In this document: piece after piece, positions 40,969-51,552 of the stretch
Layout of the letters: every line of letters starts with the position of its first letter
Position numbering within the stretch: position 1 is the first letter of the stretch
Assembly: GCA_003254885.1 (NCBI GenBank)
Contig: QANT01002684.1
Span: forward strand, 91,064 to 155,063
From: Purshia tridentata
Lineage: Eukaryota > Streptophyta > Magnoliopsida > Rosales > Rosaceae
Reading direction: 5' to 3'
DNA length: 64,000 nucleotides
Translations under genes and position numbers: made by a program
The notes under the pieces: generated by a model
Seen by the model: the letters and a program-made list of their open reading frames with translations, nothing else
Told to the model about the DNA's origin: nothing
The model's database searches: none

Positions 40969-41818
40969 GGGCATGCAGTAGGTGACTAGCTAGCCAAGCT
41001 AGTTATTAGCTTAAGCACGCTCAGCTCTTTACAACTTTGTATCTGTAATTTTTTTTTTAGTAATTAATCATTCAGAATTGCTTGCTGTATGATAAGTATG
41101 AAAAACAGAGATTGTTGGTTTTGAAATGGACCCTTTGTAACTCTCACGGTCTCACCCACTCACTGTGAACTCATCCCATCGCTGAAAACATCCCTCTCAG
41201 TCTCAGCTCCAAATTTTTTGAATTGGGATTTGAGCCCATCAATATAATTTTGAAGGAGAAAAATAATTTATTAGCTTAAACCCTAACCCTATTTTAACCC
41301 TAAACCATAAAATCACCCTAAATCCTGTTCTTAACCTAAACTCTTTTTTAAAACCCTAAACTGTAAACTTAAACCCTGAATATTATAAAAATTGCTAATA
41401 TATGAAAAGATAGGATTAATTTTTTGGTAGTTTTGATAAAACCTCAAAAAGAATATCCAATGGCCAACATAATCATGCCAATTTTTAAGGGAAGAGTGAA
41501 GATTGGAGAGAGTACGTGTAAATTTCTCTGAAAAATAATAAAAGTCAACCATAATTGTGGTTACTATTTGAATGATTGCAATTGATAAATAGAACCATGC
41601 CTAGCATATGTCACTAGTGATGTTAGCTGATATTTTAACACTACTTGTGCGGAAAAAGTTCTAATATTTTTGGTAGCATATATATGGTTGTGTCTATATA
41701 TGCTACAATTTTTAATTACTTGGATGGGTAAGGTGGTGGCTATATATGTGTCTAGTTAAAATTATATTATGTAGACTGTGTGATGACCTAAGAGGGCCTA
41801 TGATTGGTCAATTGTGTA
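40969..41818. other. Copy 2 to copy 3 junction, with telomere-like repeats
   Basis: It holds the 3' flank of copy 2 (GGGCATGCAGTAGGTGACTA, repeated after copy 3), a degenerate CCCTAAA-like stretch at 41275-41390, then the duplicated upstream flank of copy 3. No gene. Confidence 0.65.
41275..41390. repeat. Degenerate telomere-type CCCTAAA stretch
   Basis: About ten motifs such as AAACCCTAACCCTA, TTAACCCTAAACC, CACCCTAAATCC and AAACCCTAAACTG, imperfectly spaced, resembling the plant telomere unit CCCTAAA. It sits at the junction of the two copies of the 2.28-kb duplicated unit and is absent at the matching point after copy 3 (about 43510). Confidence 0.65.
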
Positions 41819-41880
41819 TTTGGTTGTATATCATTGTCGCTTCAAGAACTATGCAATATAAGTTAAACTCTCTAACAATG
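41819..41880 (+). promoter_or_regulatory. AOP promoter block, copy 3
   Basis: Nearly identical to copy 2: TATATCATTGTCGCTTCAAG and ATGCAATATAAGTTAAAC, about 70 bases before the ATG at 41927. Confidence 0.5.
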
Positions 41881-41926
41881 AACCAATTCACCAGAAACAC
41901 CAAGGAACTGCTAGAACTAAGAGAAA

Positions 41927-43217
41927 ATGGGTTCGGATTCTGAATCTCCGATTCCAGCCATAGAGTTCTCAATGAATTCGGTGGTGCGAGGAAGTGAGGA
42001 GTGGTACCGTTTGTGCAAGAGGGTTCAAGAGGCTTGTGAAGATTATGGTTGTTTTGAAATAGTTTATGATAAGATACCTCTGCAGTCAAGAGCAGAGACC
42101 TTCTCACTGATGAGGCAACTCTTCAGCCTTCCACTGGTGACAAAGCAAAAGAATTTGTGTACAAAGCCTTACCATGGTTACCATGGACAGAGTGCCGGGG
42201 CTTCCTTGTATGAGGGCTTTGGCCTTGAAGATGCCTCCAACTATGAATCCCTTAGAAGCTTCACAGAACTAATGTGGCCCAATGGTCATGACCAGTTTTG
42301 GTAATTATTTTATTGATTTACTCTCTCTCTCTCTCTCGATTTTCTTTTTCCTTGTTCATTTTTTTCTGTTTTCGAACAGCAACACTGTAATTACTCTGAT
42401 GAAGCACCTGGATGAGCTGAAGGATATGATTGAAATGATGATTCTTGATAGTTATGGCTTGGGAGAGAAATCGGATTCGATAATGGCAAGTAAGGCACTG
42501 CTACGAATAATGAAATACAGTGCACCTCCATCTGGGGAGTACATGCAGGGTCTCCAGGCTCACACTGACAAAGGATTGAGCACAATCCTTTGTGATGATC
42601 AAATTTCAGGGCTTGAACTTCTAACTAAGGATGGGAAATGGGTCAAGTTGTCTCTATCTCCTAGATCCTTCATCTTTTTTGTGGGAGACCCTCTTATGGT
42701 ACACATTATAATTAACTACTTTATGACTGAAACAGATAATAAGATACAAAAATATCTGAATAGAAATTTCAGACCATGTGCTTGTGCAGCAAAAATGCAA
42801 CTTGGTAACACCTTCTTCTAAGTGGCCAAGCCTTTGCTTTTGCTCTTAATATGTGACAAGTGACAATAACCCAAAACTTAAAATTTGATGATCTAGACAG
42901 TATATTACTACTGATGGCTAACTATAGTGCATGGACATGGTCACATTGACATTCAGGCATGGAGTAATGGCAGAATGCATTCCGTGAAGCATCGAGTGAT
43001 GATGCGTGGAGAAAAAGAACGACATTCATTAGGAGCGTTTTCGATTCCAATAGAGGGTACCACCATCAAGGCACCAAAAGAGCTAGTAGATGAAGAACAT
43101 CCCCAAATTCTTAAAGACTTTGACTACATGGATTTTACTAGGTTCTGCTTTACAGAGGAAGGAATTGCCATAGATTCAGAAATGCAAATTTTTGCATTTG
43201 CTGGAAATAGCACTTGA
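41927..43217 (+). CDS. AOP-type 2-oxoglutarate/Fe(II)-dependent dioxygenase, copy 3
   Basis: Tandem twin of copy 2 with the same three-exon structure: 41927-42300, 42380-42698 and 42957-43217, 317 residues. The Fe ligands HTD and HRV and the RHS site for 2-oxoglutarate are kept. Differences are scattered substitutions (for example LPLVTKQKN for LPMETKQKN) and a shorter intron 1 with a CT microsatellite near 42321-42338. Promoter, introns and 3' flank are duplicated together, so this is a DNA-level tandem duplication and a recent one. The substrate is unknown. Confidence 0.92.
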
Positions 43218-44249
43218 GGGCATGCAGTAGGTGACTAGCTAGCCAAGCTAGTTGTTAGCTTAAGCATGCTCAGCTCTTTACAACTTTGTATCTGCAATTT
43301 TTTTTAGTAATTAGTCATTCAGGATTGCTTGCTGTATGATAAGTATGAAAAATAAGAGATTGTTGGTTTTGAAATGGACCCTTTATAACTCTCACGGTCT
43401 TACCCACTCACTTTGAACTCATCCCATCGCTGAAAGCATCCCTCTCAGTCTCAGCTCCAAATTATTTGGATTGAGATTTGAGCCTATCAATATAATTTTG
43501 AAGGAGAAAAAATAACTTATGAGTCACTGGTGTATGGGTGTCTCTCTCATCATGTGTCAGCTTACGTGATCAAAGATATAGAGACAATAGGTGTATACAC
43601 CTGTTACATAAAAGTTTACTCATCGCAGAGATCTGGCTTGCTTATCTGAAGTAGTTCCTCAATAACCTTGGGTTGGGTGTTCCCAACATATGAATTTGTT
43701 CAAGTAGTGGATTCCAGTTAGCTAGCTTCCCTGTTTAGCCAATTTATGTTATAACCAATTGGTCTCTAGCTAGTTCGACTGCTCGCCTACTAGCTTGTTG
43801 GCTTTGTTCTACAATCTACAGCCAAAGTCCAATAGTGTAACAGGGAAATTATCAACAAAATGTAGGTTATAACCCAAAAATCATGCATTCGCTTTTGCGT
43901 TTTTCGCAGTATGTACATGGAATTTGGAAAATTGGATCTGCATATGAAGTTGGTCCATTTGTTTGTTTCTTCTTTTTGACTACTCATCATGACCCATGTG
44001 ACTGTGTACGTGCCTCCATTATGGGAATCAAAGGGTTTTCCAGCTAGGGGATCTTGAAGCTATTCTGAACCATCCTATCAGAAATTAACAAGTACCATCT
44101 TTTTTAAATTCCCAAACAAAACACTTTAATATGAGAATCCCACAAACCCCATCTCCAGGTTTGCCCAGGCCAAACACACTCGAAGGAAAAGAATCTTTTG
44201 CTCTTAAAACTTACATACATAATTATCTACTGCTTTGCCTTATAGACTA
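43218..44249. other. Spacer between copy 3 and the LUG 3'-half pseudogene
   Basis: The first 300 bases match the flank of copy 2. The remainder has no recognised gene; the ORF at 44131-44397 includes LUG exon 11 only from about 44260. Confidence 0.6.
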
Positions 44250-46770
44250 TAGTGGTATAGCTCCTCCAAAGCACAAGACTCTGATCATGTTTGGCGCTGA
44301 TGGTACTGCTGCTGTTGCATCAGCATCAAATCAATTAGTGAGTGATTCCTTCATCTTCTTGTATTACAAGGAATTGATTTTTTTGGAAGTGGGATGATTA
44401 AATATGTTGATTTGCAGGCTGATATGGAACCATTTGCAGAAGATGATGAAGAAGGACCTCTTGTTGATGCAAACCCTAGAGGTGCAGCATATATATATAT
44501 GTGCCAGAAAATTAATTTCTTGTCTATGATGCATTTCTATTTCCTTTTCTCTATTGTTCTGTGCATAAAAAGACATTAATTTTTAAAACATGGATGGTAG
44601 CTACTTGTTTAATTTGAGCTTCAGGGCTCACCATTTGAATTTGACTTCAGGGTTCACATTTATGGAAGTAAACTCTGGCAGAGGAAGCACAAAGGTTACT
44701 AGTTGTCACTTCTCATTGGATGGAAAGCTTCTTGCTAGTGGTGTCTGGGGTGGAAAGGTGAGTGAATAAATGTCTAAATTGCCAAGCTGCTTTGAAGAGA
44801 ATTCAGTGCTGCTACAGATTGACTAATTGATTCTTCCTGAACAAAAAATGTGAAATTACTTGTTTAATTTACTTACCCAAAGCAATAAGTTGATTTTCGT
44901 TTGCTGCCTTTTAGTTTTTTAGAGTCTGCTTGACATGTGTATGTTGCAGGTCACAGATACTTTAAACTTTTAAAGCCAAAAACTATGCATACCGATGTTC
45001 ATTTCATTTCGAGCAAGCCACGTCTTGCTACATCTTCAGTCGACAAAACCGTCAGGGTCTGGGATGCTGACAATGTTAGTGGAAAATACTTCGCTAACAA
45101 CATTTTGTTGCTGAATGTGAAGACTTTAGTTTCAGTAATCAAACTAAGATGCTTTAGACTGTTATCTATCATATATTCCCCAATCCTGCCTTTATAATGT
45201 TCTGGAATAATCCTTTCAAAGTTTCATTGTTCGGGTGCTGATCAGTGGTGGAATTTATTATTTAAATTGAGGATTTATTTCGTAACTTTTCAATGTGACA
45301 TGTAATGGATGTGTTGTAAGAAAACTTTGTTTATGTCTAAAATCTGCAGCCCTGGTGGTTATTCAATTCGTACCTTTATGGGGCATTCTGACTGCGTTAT
45401 GTCATTATATTTCCACCCAAATAAAGATGACCTAATCTGTTCTTGTGATTCAGATGGTGAGATTCGCTACTGTAGTATATAATGCCACGTTTTAGCATAT
45501 GCATAAGTTGTAATTGGAACTGATAGTTCTGGTTTGATGTTGGTCTGCAAATTATTGAACTATTTCCTCATGGTATCCTAATATTTTCGTGTATATTCTC
45601 AACCATTACTTGGAATGTGGGTCTGACATGCAGGGACATACTAGGCCTATACATTCTTTGTGCTGGGATCCTTCTGGTGAGTTCCTTGCATCTGTCAGTG
45701 AGCACTCTGTCAGAGTTTGGACGCTCGGATCAGGAAGTGAAGGGGAATGTGTTCATGAGTTGAGCTGTAATGGCATAAATTCCAATCTTGTGGATTCCAT
45801 CCTACATGTACTTCACTGCTGATCATTGGATGTTACCAGGCTAGTCAATTGTGTATTGTCGTGCAAAATCCTTTTTGTTACTGTATATATTGTTCATTAC
45901 ATTGACAAAAAAAATATTTCTTGTTCATTACATTTTTAGTTGGAGAGGTAATTGCTTGTGGCACCTGTTGTTTGCAATAGCCTTCAGTGCTAATGCTCAC
46001 ATTGCTTATAAACTGCATGAGTTGGCTTATAGTGTGAAAGGATATGTTCTCCTAAGCAAGAATGGGAAGATGTGGAATTTGAGTATTAAAAACTACCCAA
46101 TTTTGAACCCCTATTTGGAGAATGATGTGGCATGAATATTAGGATTGTATTACCATATTTCTTGGATTTTAGGAGCCTGGGTGGTATTAACTTCATTGTG
46201 AGAGTGGTTAGGAATGTTTTCAGATCACTTCTCCCTGAATGTTTTTACTAGAGCTTCTAATTTTTGTATCGTTTCCTTTTCTTTTCTGTTCGGATTTTCA
46301 AAAGACTCCCTTGTGGGTTGTTTCCCATTTACCTGTTTCACTACCAGAAAATGATCCTTTACTGATGGTTATGTTGCTGCACGGGTTTCATAATATATTT
46401 TTAACCATTAATTGCAGTCTTCGGAGCTATGGAACACGACTGAGAACCAGGCAATGACTACAGTAGCACATGAAGGGCTTGTTGCTTCTTTGGCTGTGTC
46501 AACTGTCACAGGTTTGGTTGCTTCGGCTAGTCACAATAAGTTTGTCAAGCTCTGGAAGTGTACTGATTGCTACTCTGATTAACTGCACTTCGCAATATTG
46601 GATTTGGCTTCTACCAGTATTGATTCAATGGTAGTTTGTACCTTGGTTGCTAAACTGGTCATCGCCTTTTACTTTTGTTGTTGTAGTAGTTGTTGTTGTA
46701 TGCCTGTTACTATAATAGTAAACTTGGAGATCAATGCTCATCTTTCACGGACCTATTTCAAACGCTTCAA
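44250..46770 (+). pseudogene. LEUNIG 3'-half segmental pseudogene (introns retained)
   Basis: Matches to LUG in order: exon 11 end (44260-44341), exon 12 truncated (about 44396-44482), exon 13 (44652-44758), exon 14 with loss of part (44950-45074), exon 15 (about 45353-45482, ending in TAA), exon 17 (45634-45839), exon 18 (46418-46561) and 3' UTR to about 46770. Exon 16 is missing. Introns between them are also similar, so it arose by DNA duplication, not retroposition. Frameshifts and stops rule out a WD40 protein. The intron after exon 17 keeps the unusual GC donor (CCAG|GCTAGT). Confidence 0.92.
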
Positions 46771-47518
46771 ACAGTTCTACGGAAATTATATGCTCAATTG
46801 GTTTCAAAGTGGTTTAAGGCATATGATTTACTTCTCTCTAAATTCTGGTTTGCACAACAAACTATATAATTCCAAGCTGCAGATTCTTTCTGAGATGATA
46901 CTTGTTCTGTCAACAAGGCCCAGTTTGGCAGTTTAAATGGGTCTCTGACTCTCTGCGCCTTCTCTCTGCAAACTTCGCTTCAAATTTTATTTTATATAAT
47001 GTCACATTTGCCTGATGATGGACATCTGATTCCATATCAGCGCTTGAGTTTTTTACTAAATTGAGTGATTGCTTTTCATTTCTTCCCAAGACTATACAAA
47101 TTACGGACATCCAATGAAGAAATCTGAAAAAAAAGAAAAGAGAATGTAACCCTAAACAAGGAAGTCATAACACTTGGTTCTGATGTTTCCTATGGAGACT
47201 GGAAAGGTGTAGTTTTCTCTGGAACTTAAGAAAAATTCTACTATATTTGAATGATTAATCCAATTGATTAATATTCGCATGCCTAGCATATGTCACTAGT
47301 GATGCTACCTTATATTAAAACTCTACCTTTAAGGACAAAATTCTACAATTTTTGTAGCGTATTATCTGTTCTACTGTTTTTCTTACATGCTTATGTAAGG
47401 TGATAGATATATATATGGGATATTCTAACCTATCAAGTTTATAATTAAAACACTAAAGGCCTCTGATTTGGTCCTTGATTCCAGTTTGGGATACTTTAAA
47501 ACACTTGGAAATTGGGTA
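46771..47518. other. Spacer upstream of dioxygenase copy 4
   Basis: It matches parts of the LUG-to-copy-1 spacer (for example the GAAGAAATCTGAAAA block at 47114 and 36392). No gene. Confidence 0.55.
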
Positions 47519-47578
47519 TTTGGTTGCATATCCTTGTCACTTCAGTAAGTGTGCAATATAAGTAAAACCCTCTAACAA
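47519..47578 (+). promoter_or_regulatory. AOP promoter block, copy 4
   Basis: TGGTTGCATATCCTTGTCAC followed by GTGCAATATAAGTAAAAC, about 80-100 bases before the ATG at 47647. It corresponds to the blocks of copies 2 and 3. Confidence 0.45.
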
Positions 47579-47646
47579 AGAAGAAATTCATCAGGAACAC
47601 AAAGGAACTACCCCTAGAATTAAGATACTGCACCAAATTGGAGAAA

Positions 47647-49105
47647 ATGGGTTCGGATTTTCAAAACCGGATTCCATCCATAGAGTTCTCAACCAATTCA
47701 CTAGAAATGAAGCGAGGAACTGAGGAGTGGTACCATTTGTGCAAGAGGGTTCGAGAGGCCTGTGAAAATTATGGTTTTTTTGAAATTGTGTATGATAAGA
47801 TACCTCTGCAGTTGAGAGCAGAGACCTTCTCATTAATAAGGCAACTTTTCAGCCTTCCACTGACAAAGCTGAAGAATTGTAATCCAAAGCCATACCATGC
47901 TTACTATGGAGGCTATGCTGCTGCTCCCTTGTATGAGAGCTCTGGCATTGAAGATGCCTCCAACTATGAATCCCTTAGAAGCTTCACAGAACTAATGTGG
48001 CCTAATGGTCATGAACAGTTTTGGTAATAAATTTCATTGACTTATTCTCTTCTTTTTATGAGTAGAAGTTTTTATATCTGCCAAAGCAAGTAGCTAGCTA
48101 GGTAGCTTTGGTATTGCATGCAAGCAATATTAGTTTGAGCCTATGTTCAGCATATATAAAGTGGTCTTATATATGCATACTCCATTACATTTGGTCCTTA
48201 ATTTGTGGTTATAGTGATTCTTGTTGATGTTGTTATGTTCCAAACAGCCACACTGTTTTTACTTTTATGAAGCACATGGATGAGCTGAAGAGGATGATTG
48301 AAATGTTGATTCTTGATAGCTATGGTTTGGGAGAGCAATCTGATTCAATAATGGCGTGTAAGACGCTGGTACGGATAATGAAATATGGGGCACCTCCTGC
48401 AGGGGAGTACATGAATGGGCTCAATGCTCACACTGACAAACTATTGAGCACAATCCTTTGTGATGATCAAGTTTCAGGGCTTGAATTTGAAACCAAGGAT
48501 GGACAGTGGGTCAAGTTGTCTTTATCACCTACCTCCTTTGTCTTTATTGTTGGAGATCCTCTTATGGTACACATAAAATTACTTTCTCTATAAAAATATC
48601 TGAACGTACAATAAAAACATGTTAACTTTGATACACAGTAAACCAATTAAAATGTGCTTGTGCAGCAAATTATGCAACTTGGTAACACCAATTTTTAAGT
48701 GGGATAAAGTTTGCTTTTGCCTTAATATGTGACAACCACCCAAAACATAAAAATTTGATCATGATCTAAAAATCAAACAAAGGTTAACAATACTAATGAT
48801 GACCTATGGTCCGCGCCTCCCCGGGCATTGACTTGCAGGCATGGAGTAATGGCAGAATGCATCCGGTGAGGCATCGAGTGATGATGTGTGGAGAAAAAGC
48901 ACGATATTCGTTTGGAGCATTTGAAGTTCCAGTAGAGGGTACCATCATCAAGCCACCAAAGGAGCTAGTAGATGAAGAACATCCCCGAATTCTTAAAGAC
49001 TTTGACTTCATGGATTTTAATAAGTTCTCTTATTCAGAACAAGGAAGGGCCATAGACTCTGCAATGCAGGTTTTTGCATTTGCTGGAATTAGAGAGGGCA
49101 TGTAG
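47647..49105 (+). CDS. AOP-type 2-oxoglutarate/Fe(II)-dependent dioxygenase, copy 4
   Basis: Exons 47647-48023, 48248-48566 and 48839-49105; 320 residues. I chose the ATG at 47647 (AAAATGGGTTC), which aligns with copies 2 and 3. HTD, HRV and RYS give the Fe and 2-oxoglutarate ligands. It keeps an ELKRMIE helix and a DPLM|AWSNGRM junction like the others, but its C-terminus is FAFAGIREGM instead of FAFAGNST because the stop is shifted. More diverged from copies 2 and 3 than those are from each other; copies 1 and 4 share features such as HTDKLLSTILCDDQVSG. Likely functional; substrate unknown. Confidence 0.9.
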
Positions 49106-51480
49106 TAGTTGACTATCTAGCCAATTGTTGGCTTAAGCACCCTCAGCTCTTTACAACTTTGTATCTGCAATTTGTTTTTAATAATCATTCAGAATTTGAA
49201 ATATGATAAATATGGAAACAAAGAGAGGCTCTTGTCGGTTTGAAATAGACCCATAATGTGAACTGTCAAGCATACCCAGCAACTCGATCTCACCCACTCA
49301 CTTTGAACTCAAGGGTATGATGCCAACAAACTCAATCTGGTTTATAACTTAATGTGCAAGGAAACTAACAAAGTGACCCAAATAGAATGGATAGAGCAAA
49401 AGAATATTAATGTCTATTATTTGGTGCCACAAGTAAAGCCTTCAAATTGGAAAGGGTAGTTCCCCAAGGGTTTAAAAGAGTTGAGATTGGAAGAGGCCCT
49501 CAAATTGGGGTGTTCCAAAAGCATAGACTTTGCCTCTACCTGGCATGATATATATATTGTAGCTTAGCTTGGTCCAAAAACCCATCAAATTGCTTAAAAA
49601 GAGAGAAGATTGAGGAAAAGAAAGAATAAAAAGAATCTTTTGCACCAGAGAAAGTATGCATAGCATTTTTGTCAGGATGTTGGTTTAGCTCCCTTTTTCT
49701 TTTCACACTCATGTCAACGATTCCCTCATGATATGGTAAAGTTTGTGACTTATTGGGAAAAGGGTTCTGAAAATTGATCAACCCTATACAATGTCTATGA
49801 GGCTATGACCATATCGTAGCCAAATATTATCCACCATTTTTCTTATGAATCCGAAAGGCCTAATAATAGAAGGAAAGGGATTGCATAGTTGTGTCTCTTG
49901 GACCACTTAATTAAATAAACCAAACAGACAAAGAAATATATACAAAGTGATGTTGAAGGTTTCTAATCCAAAATAAACCCAAAATCTCCTGCAAATAAAG
50001 TTTTTTATCAAAAATTTAAAACACCTAAAAGTAGGGTTATTTATTTTAATATGTACATTTATGAAGAGCTGAGAATCTCCTTCCACTTGGAAAAATACAA
50101 GGGGGTCTTTTTATCACCAGTTTAAAGGATTTTCAAAAGTACAAGAAACCTTGATCGATCTGCAAGCTATAGCTAGCTATATATTCATTTTGAGCCCACA
50201 GTTTGAAATAAATTAACCTTATAATAGGAGATTATCTATAAATTTAGCAAATCCAGAGAGCACATGGTTGTTGGACCAACTTGCAAACATATTAATTATA
50301 ATTATGTCAATTAGCCTCAAGAGGGTGATTTGTGTAGCATACACGTACGAACCATGTGGCTTGCCGACTTTCCCGAGTCAATGAGCAAAATTTAGTATTT
50401 CTTTTTAATTTGTTGGCAAGCAAAATTTAGTAGTCCTTGGTGCATGTCTCATCAGCCATCATATATCTGAATTAATTTGTGTGCATGTCTCATCAGTCAT
50501 CACATATAATTCATATTTCGTAGTTCATTTCCGAGTGGTATATAATTATACACGAGCAAGGATTTCTAGATGCCATCTAACAATGCATTTAATGATCGAA
50601 ATTGTTTATTTTTAAGTCTTCGAATCTTCTTTCAAAGGCCGTTTATCTATAAAAATCAACAAATCTATAATTATTTATTTAAAATATACAAATTTACAAA
50701 CATAATCCATCAAATAAAATTGTAATGATGTTAAGATAATAAATTGACTAAACAATTTACAATTTGGTTGACTTTTTATCCTTATTTTACAAGTGAGACA
50801 TCTATCCTTACTTGAAAATTCCTCTATATATATTCGTGTACATCTATATGTATATATAACTTATTACTTAATTTCTAATCACGTACCTTCCCAAATACGG
50901 TATCTATCATGCCATATTTTCAATATGATACAAATGATTGAAAAATCAAAAGAATAAAAGTTACTATTTATATAGTTTTAACTGACTATATTTTATATCA
51001 TATGTATCAAGATTAAAAAATTACTATCTACCTCCGTCTTGTCAAAAATTTATTAGAAGTATTTTTACGTTGTGAATTGAGATTGGTTTAATTGATCAAA
51101 AACAAAAACTTGCCTTTACATGTACACTTGAGTTTAAACACTCCCTTTTCATGTAATAAAATATTAAAAAAAAGGATTTCTACGTACTTTTGTTAGTCAT
51201 CAAAAGACATTAACTATAGGATAGAAACAAAATAAAATTTTTTTTTTTTGAAACAGAACAACGTATTTGAACCACATTAATAATCATCTTGTTCATTGGC
51301 ACATCTAATAGATGAGACCTATATATTTACACAAGTAAGTTTCATTTTTATTAGAAAAGAAGTCAGAAAAGTCAACGGACTGATATATATATGGTCCAAA
51401 TAACAACTGGAAGGGTAGACACAATTAATTTTAGGATGCACTTTAACTTTGTTTGGGTACATAATATTTTTCGATCTGTG
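49106..51480. other. 2.4-kb spacer between copies 4 and 5
   Basis: AT-rich. The first 200 bases resemble the 3' flank of copies 2 and 3. No gene, RNA or clear transposon is recognised. Confidence 0.55.
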
Positions 51481-51492
51481 GAACTAGCTTCC

Positions 51493-51500
51493 TATAAATT
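51493..51500 (+). promoter_or_regulatory. TATA box of dioxygenase copy 5
   Basis: TATAAATT in TTCCTATAAATTGAG, about 55 bases before the ATG, leaving a short purine-rich leader (GAAAGAAAGAGAGAGAG). Confidence 0.6.
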
Positions 51501-51552
51501 GAGTACCTTCTCTTAAATTACAAGGGGAAGAGTCAGAAAGAAAGAGAGAGAG

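Noticed and set aside
44131-44260. ORF start before the LUG pseudogene as a new N-terminus
   Set aside because: The open frame runs through what is intron in LUG and then into exon 11; the gene is broken downstream at several points.
44250-46770. Retroposed LUG copy
   Set aside because: Introns between the matching exons are retained and similar to the parent, and there is no poly-A tail, so it is a DNA segmental copy.
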